DNA of 64,000 nucleotides from an uncultured Parabacteroides sp. (lineage in GTDB: Bacteria > Bacteroidota > Bacteroidia > Bacteroidales > Tannerellaceae), in assembly GCA_900541965.1 (NCBI GenBank), contig UQLN01000003.1, positions 62,001-126,000 on the forward strand, read 5' to 3'. Below, one piece after another: positions 59,838 to 64,000 of the stretch (positions are counted from its first letter, which is position 1; every line of letters begins with the position of its first letter). Both the position numbers and the translations under genes were made by a program. A model generated the notes under the pieces. That model made no database searches, was not told the origin of the DNA, and saw only the letters and a program-made list of their open reading frames with translations.

Positions 59838-60983
59838 CTACCTCCTTCCATATTTGCGGAACAGAAAATATACGCCACCCAATACGACAATAATGATAAG
59901 TATTCCCAGCCAACCGTAAATCATCGGTGTATGAACAGATATGCGGAATTCAGTTGTAGTATTCACCTCCGGTGTTCTGGCTGTAATCTTTGTGATATAG
60001 TCGCCGGGCAATGCTTTTTTAGAAGCTTTTACCGTTGCAGTAACATTCGTTGTACTGCCGGCTGTCAGTTTTTCTATTTTAGACGGTTCAAAAGAGACTT
60101 CCCAATCTACAGGTTTGCTGGCTGTCAACTGAATATTATTCAACTCAGCAGACCCATTATTACGAACAGCCAAATCAATACGTTTCGTTTCTCCGGCTGT
60201 AATATCCGTACTTAGTAAGCCCCGCGGGGTCGTTAACTCCATCTCATAGGAACCGGTGACAACTATTTCCAGCTCTATTTCAGCCGAAGTCGAACTGGTA
60301 GTAGCATGAATCGGGATTTTGTAGCTGCCTGCCTGTACATTCGCTGCCGGATTAACATCTATACTTATGTTCTCTGTGGCATTGGCTTCCACTTGTGCCG
60401 AAGTGGCTTGCTTGCCTCCTACCCGGAATGTTACATTCCATCCCCGCGGAGCTTCAGCCATCAATGCATATAACTGCTGGTCGGCCGTCTCATTTTTTAA
60501 AGAGGCATTGAAATTAAAGGTCGACTTGGAATTTCCCTGCATATTGGGCTGTTTTGTAGATAATTCCGTTTGATAAGTGCCCTGTTCCGAAACAGTCACA
60601 GTCAGTGGCAATCCTACTACTCCGGGGGCAGTCAGAGTAAACCGGTAAGTTCCTTTATTGACTTTAAACGGGACATCGACTTTAAAAGTAAAATTCTTCT
60701 TTTCGCCGGGCAATACCGATATCTGGTTGACGGTCCAGCCTCCCGCCTTCATCTCATATTTCCATCCCCGCGGTATCCCTTCCACGAAAATAGAAGCGTT
60801 CTTCACTTCGTCACTGTTATTAATGACGTCGACACTGTAATTGATAGACTCTCCCGGTGGAACTGCAATTTTAGTGTAGGGAGTGTACAACATCACATTT
60901 TCTTCTGCGCCATATGCGCGTGTACTCATCGAAAAACATACAAGTACGAGTACAAGTAACAAATTAAGATGATTAGTTCGCAT
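59838..60983 (-). CDS. NEW3-domain membrane-anchored exported protein
   Basis: 381 residues. Signal peptide RTNHLNLLLVLVLVCFSMST; three consecutive Ig-like or NEW3-type beta modules (about 35-130, 140-235, 240-335), with repeated phrases such as PRGWKYEMKAGGWTVNQISV and PVDWEVSFEPSKIEKLTAGS; a C-terminal membrane helix (IYGWLGILIIIVVLGGVYFL) and a short basic tail. NEW3 modules are common in proteins that work with ABC-2 exporters. It probably forms the extracytoplasmic part of the transporter encoded by the next two genes. Confidence 0.87.
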   Translation of the reverse strand: MRTNHLNLLLVLVLVCFSMSTRAYGAEENVMLYTPYTKIAVPPGESINYSVDVINNSDEVKNASIFVEGIPRGWKYEMKAGGWTVNQISVLPGEKKNFTFKVDVPFKVNKGTYRFTLTAPGVVGLPLTVTVSEQGTYQTELSTKQPNMQGNSKSTFNFNASLKNETADQQLYALMAEAPRGWNVTFRVGGKQATSAQVEANATENISIDVNPAANVQAGSYKIPIHATTSSTSAEIELEIVVTGSYEMELTTPRGLLSTDITAGETKRIDLAVRNNGSAELNNIQLTASKPVDWEVSFEPSKIEKLTAGSTTNVTATVKASKKALPGDYITKITARTPEVNTTTEFRISVHTPMIYGWLGILIIIVVLGGVYFLFRKYGRR

Positions 60984-61177
60984 TGTTTAAAAATTTTCTT
61001 ACAAAAATGATTATCAATAGCTGGTGGCAAATATATAAGACAGCTTTATTATCGACTATTAAAAGTATTGAAAAAAAGCTATTATGATAAACTCTCGGCC
61101 ATTTCAGGACAAGTCATTTTTTTCAAATGAGTCAATAATTATGGAATCTTAAACAACGAACTTAAAATATTTTTGTG

Positions 61178-61185
61178 TAAGTTTG
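61178..61185 (+). promoter_or_regulatory. -7 promoter box for pgk
   Basis: TAAGTTTG, exact match to TAnnTTTG, 48 bases before the pgk ATG. Confidence 0.6.
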
Positions 61186-61232
61186 CGAGCGCTAAGCGTG
61201 ATATTTTAATACAGAATTTAAATATAATAGTT

Positions 61233-62504
61233 ATGCAATCAATTGACAATTTCAATTTTGCCGGCAAAAAGGCATTTGTAAGAGTTGACTTTAATGTTCC
61301 TCTGGACGAAAATTTCAACATCACAGACGACACTCGTATCCGTGCCGCCCTTCCTACACTGAAGAAAATTCTGGCAGACGGTGGTAGTGTAATTATCGGT
61401 TCTCACCTGGGACGTCCGAAAGGCGTTACTGACAAATATTCACTGAAACACATCCTGAAACACGTATCAGAACTGTTGGGTGTTGAAGTTCAGTTTGCAA
61501 GCGACTGTATCGGTGAAGAAGCCGGCGTTAAAGCTGCTGCTTTGAAACCGGGAGAAGCATTGTTGCTTGAAAACCTTCGTTTCTATGCTGAAGAAGAAGG
61601 TAAACCGAGAGGTTTGGCTGAAGATGCTACAGATGAAGAAAAGAAAGCGGCTAAGAAAGCTGTTAAAGAAAGCCAGAAAGATTTCACTAAAAGATTGGCT
61701 TCTTATGCTGACGCTTATGTAAACGACGCATTCGGTACAGCTCACCGTGCTCACGCTTCTACGGCTCTGATTGCTGATTATTTCGATGCAGACCACAAGA
61801 TGTTCGGCTACCTGATGGAAAAAGAAGTAAAAGCCGTAGAAAAAGTAATGAACGATATTACCCGTCCGTTTACTGCTATCATGGGTGGTTCCAAGGTTTC
61901 TTCTAAAATCGAAATCATTGAAAACTTATTGAATAAGGTAGACAACCTGATCGTAACAGGTGGTATGACTTATACTTTCACGAAAGCACAGGGTGGCAAG
62001 ATTGGTAATTCTATCGTTGAAGACGATAAGTTAGACCTGGCTCTCGACCTGATGAAGAAAGCAAAAGAAAAAGGCGTAAACCTGGTATTGGCTGTCGACG
62101 CTAAGATTGCAGACGCATTCAGCAACGATGCAAACACCGCTTATGCTAACGTAAACGAAATTCCTGACGGTTGGGAAGGTCTTGACATAGGTCCTAAAAC
62201 GATTGAAATCTATGCTGATGTGATCAAGAAATCAAAAACTATCCTGTGGAATGGTCCTACAGGCGTATTTGAATTTGAAAACTTCACAGACGGTTCCCGT
62301 GCAGTAGGTAATGCAATCGTTGAAGCTACTAAGAACGGCGCTTTCTCCCTTGTAGGTGGTGGTGACTCTGTTGCTTGTGTAAACAAGTTCGGTATCGCAA
62401 GCGAAGTTTCTTATGTATCTACAGGTGGTGGTGCATTGCTGGAAGCTATCGAAGGAAAAGTTCTTCCGGGTATCGCAGCTATCAAAGGCGAACCGTATAA
62501 ATAA
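61233..62504 (+). CDS. pgk: Phosphoglycerate kinase
   Basis: Transfers phosphate from 1,3-bisphosphoglycerate to ADP in glycolysis. 423 residues from the ATG at 61233 (MQSIDNFNFAGKKAFVRVDF); the longer frame from 61173 begins before the -7 box. Motifs: RVDFNVPLDENF, SHLGRPKG, the loop LRFYAEEEG, MGGSKVSSK and WNGPTGVFEFENF, with GGGDSVACVNKFG near the end. Low-level charged insertion at about 140-165 (ATDEEKKAAKKAVKESQKDF) is usual in Bacteroidota. Confidence 0.97.
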   Translation: MQSIDNFNFAGKKAFVRVDFNVPLDENFNITDDTRIRAALPTLKKILADGGSVIIGSHLGRPKGVTDKYSLKHILKHVSELLGVEVQFASDCIGEEAGVKAAALKPGEALLLENLRFYAEEEGKPRGLAEDATDEEKKAAKKAVKESQKDFTKRLASYADAYVNDAFGTAHRAHASTALIADYFDADHKMFGYLMEKEVKAVEKVMNDITRPFTAIMGGSKVSSKIEIIENLLNKVDNLIVTGGMTYTFTKAQGGKIGNSIVEDDKLDLALDLMKKAKEKGVNLVLAVDAKIADAFSNDANTAYANVNEIPDGWEGLDIGPKTIEIYADVIKKSKTILWNGPTGVFEFENFTDGSRAVGNAIVEATKNGAFSLVGGGDSVACVNKFGIASEVSYVSTGGGALLEAIEGKVLPGIAAIKGEPYK

Positions 62505-62526
62505 GCAGATTTTTAAATCTACATAT

Positions 62527-62561
62527 AAAAAGGCTGTTTCCGTGATGGGAACAGCCTTTTT
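62527..62561 (+). terminator. Terminator after pgk
   Basis: AAAAAGGCTGTT / AACAGCCTTTTT stem of 12 base pairs flanked by A and T runs, and shared with the convergent gene. Confidence 0.85.
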
Positions 62562-62587
62562 ATGGTAATAGCTTTTTAACTGTTAAG

Positions 62588-63691
62588 TCATTGCAATTTG
62601 ATAGCTTTTCCGCTTTTTGCACTTTTTATGGCAGATTCCAATATCTCAACAACAATCAAATTATTTTCGAGTGATGATAAATCTGTGGGTGCGACTTTAA
62701 TATCTCCGCGCACAGCCGCTTTCAGATAATAAAAAGAATCATTGTAAGGTGCTTGCAGGTCCGGCGCTTGCCATTGCATTCCCATATGATCTTTATAGAC
62801 ACGCATGGCTGTCGGGGTATCCTGGTAGATAAATCCTTTGTTACCATATATGTGCATATCTTTCCGGTTTATCGGCCAATTCCAGGAACCCATAATCTGA
62901 ACAGTCGCAGAAGGATATTCTACTATAATTGTAGCATCGTCATCAACTTTAGGATATTTGTCCGGTTTCAATTGTTTCAAAACAGCATATACACTGACCG
63001 GCTTCTGTCCGTCCATTAACCAAGTCACCAGATTAGCGCCATAACAGCCGAAATCTATCACAGCACCTCCCCCGTTCAACTTCGGGTCAGTCAGCCAGTC
63101 GGTAAATTCATTGCCGCATCCTATCTCGAAAGGACCTTGATGGCCGTCATAGACATTTATACGGTTTATTTTTCCGATGGCATTTTCTTCCTTAATCAAC
63201 CGGTAGGCCTCATGGTTGGTATTATACCAGGTCGTTTCATAATTCGTAAGCAAAAGGATATTATTCTTACGGGCAAGGTCTGCCATACGGTTCGCATGTT
63301 TCATATTGACAGCCAATGGCTTTTCCACCATCACATGGATCCCCCGGGGCGCACATGCTTCCACTACGGCAAGATGATCGTAAATAGAGCCATAGGCAAC
63401 TACCACTTCCGGCTTCGTTTTGTCCAGCATTTCTTCCAAATCGGCATAAAAACAAGAATCAGGCAATCTATTCCTGAGTCCGTTATGTTCCCGGTATTGC
63501 AAATTAGGTTCGGCAACACCCACCACTTCAAAATCCCCCCTGTCCATACGGACAATTACTTCATGCAGATGTCCATGGGATACTCCCGCCACACCTAAAC
63601 GAAGCGGCTTTGTATTTTGGGCATTTACAAATAAGGGAATAAAAAATAACAACAAAATCGAAAATCGAATGATAATTCTACGTGTATCCAT
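62588..63691 (-). CDS. Secreted Gfo/Idh/MocA family oxidoreductase
   Basis: 367 residues. N-terminal signal peptide (IIIRFSILLLFFIPLFVNAQ), so it acts in the periplasm, as is common for Bacteroidota members. NAD-binding motif LGVAGVSHGHLHEVIV, EKPLAVNMKHANRMADL (the EKP signature Lys), and the substrate-binding half with GGAVIDFGCYGANLVTWLMDG. The nucleotide may be bound already before export, as in related glycoside-processing enzymes. Its substrate, most likely a sugar or cyclitol derivative, is not determined by sequence. It stands alone. Confidence 0.88.
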   Translation of the reverse strand: MDTRRIIIRFSILLLFFIPLFVNAQNTKPLRLGVAGVSHGHLHEVIVRMDRGDFEVVGVAEPNLQYREHNGLRNRLPDSCFYADLEEMLDKTKPEVVVAYGSIYDHLAVVEACAPRGIHVMVEKPLAVNMKHANRMADLARKNNILLLTNYETTWYNTNHEAYRLIKEENAIGKINRINVYDGHQGPFEIGCGNEFTDWLTDPKLNGGGAVIDFGCYGANLVTWLMDGQKPVSVYAVLKQLKPDKYPKVDDDATIIVEYPSATVQIMGSWNWPINRKDMHIYGNKGFIYQDTPTAMRVYKDHMGMQWQAPDLQAPYNDSFYYLKAAVRGDIKVAPTDLSSLENNLIVVEILESAIKSAKSGKAIKLQ

Positions 63692-63710
63692 GGTCTATAT
63701 AAAAATTGAT

Positions 63711-63743
63711 TTTGACAAAGATATAAATATTTTTGTACCTTTG
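63711..63743 (+). promoter_or_regulatory. Promoter of proS
   Basis: TTTG (63711-63714), 21 bases, TACCTTTG (63736-63743). Textbook Bacteroidota promoter, 45 bases before the ATG. Confidence 0.8.
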
Positions 63744-63788
63744 CCCCTCGTTATTATATAGAAAAACAACATATAGATAAATAAAGAA

Positions 63789-64000
63789 ATGGCAAAAGAG
63801 CTGAAAGAACTGACACCGAGAAGTGTGAACTACTCGCAGTGGTACCAGGATCTGGTAATCAAAGCGGATTTGGCAGAAAACTCTGCTGTACGCGGCTGTA
63901 TGGTCATCAAACCTTATGGCTATGCAATCTGGGAAAAGATGCAACGTATCCTTGACGACATGTTTAAGGAAACCGGTCACGTAAACGCTTATTTCCCTTT
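63789..64000 (+). CDS. proS: Prolyl-tRNA synthetase (5' part; runs off window)
   Basis: Loads proline on tRNA-Pro. The first 70 residues are visible: MAKELKELTPRSVNYSQWYQ, then DLVIKADLAENSAVRGCMVI, KPYGYAIWEKMQRILDDMFK and ETGHVNAYFP. This beginning matches the archaeal/eukaryotic-type ProRS (type 3, without the bacterial editing insertion), the form used by Bacteroidota. Confidence 0.93.
   Translation, partial: MAKELKELTPRSVNYSQWYQDLVIKADLAENSAVRGCMVIKPYGYAIWEKMQRILDDMFKETGHVNAYFP

Overview
The window looks like the chromosome of a gut member of the Bacteroidales. Evidence: promoters of the Bacteroidota type (-7 box TAnnTTTG) precede many genes, Shine-Dalgarno sequences are mostly absent, and there are DUF4925 and PCMD lipoproteins, a Bacteroidales HU-like protein and a Rel/Kbl-type threonine pathway built on an SDR enzyme. 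Parabacteroides (Tannerellaceae) is my best guess at genus level; that is inference from gene content.

Layout. 1-3.8 kb: 5' part of gyrA, then clpC. 4-10 kb: uvrD/pcrA-like helicase, a truncated yjbQ remnant, a DUF2971-like gene, and a DUF362 plus membrane iron-sulfur pair. 10.2-10.5 kb: a 290-bp segment bounded by inverted repeats that may be invertible. 10.7-15 kb: tgt, an LptG/YjgP-type permease, pyrD and an esterase-like hydrolase. 15-22 kb: four cell-surface lipoproteins, three of them DUF4925 paralogues. 22-25.8 kb: the oxidative pentose phosphate operon gnd-zwf-pgl, with two mutually exclusive hairpins in its leader. 25.9-31.8 kb: DUF2156 protein, GNAT, an AddB-like nuclease and an aldo/keto reductase. 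32-35.4 kb: HU-like protein and the divergent threonine-to-glycine genes tdh and kbl. 35.4-37.9 kb: an AT-rich island with a decayed gene end and a MATE transporter fused to a C-terminal ATPase-like domain. 38-42.8 kb: PHP phosphatase, then panB-cbiA-pduO, then a double GNAT gene.

The outstanding feature is an approximately 14.8-kb, AT-rich mobile element (about 42952-57714). It has split a chromosomal alanyl-tRNA editing-type (AlaX-like) gene into a 5' fragment (42817-42960) and a 3' fragment (57708-58037). At its left end, in line with the interrupted operon, it carries a complete, diverged copy of that same gene (43011-43472). At its right end lies a large serine recombinase reading away from the att site. 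Joining the two flanks across the A-run restores an uninterrupted host gene of the same length as the element copy. The element thus seems to integrate by replacing its target gene. Its other cargo is a DUF5131/ParB-like pair, an operon of about nine exported proteins (including a penicillin-binding-protein-like protein without its catalytic serine), a short tyrosine recombinase, a RadC-like protein, a Dam methyltransferase gene with TGA at two conserved tryptophan positions, and a winged-helix protein behind iteron-like repeats. No conjugation genes are visible.

58-64 kb: ABC permease, ABC ATPase and NEW3-domain protein in one operon, pgk, a secreted Gfo/Idh/MocA oxidoreductase, and the start of proS. 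I saw no rRNA, tRNA or CRISPR array.
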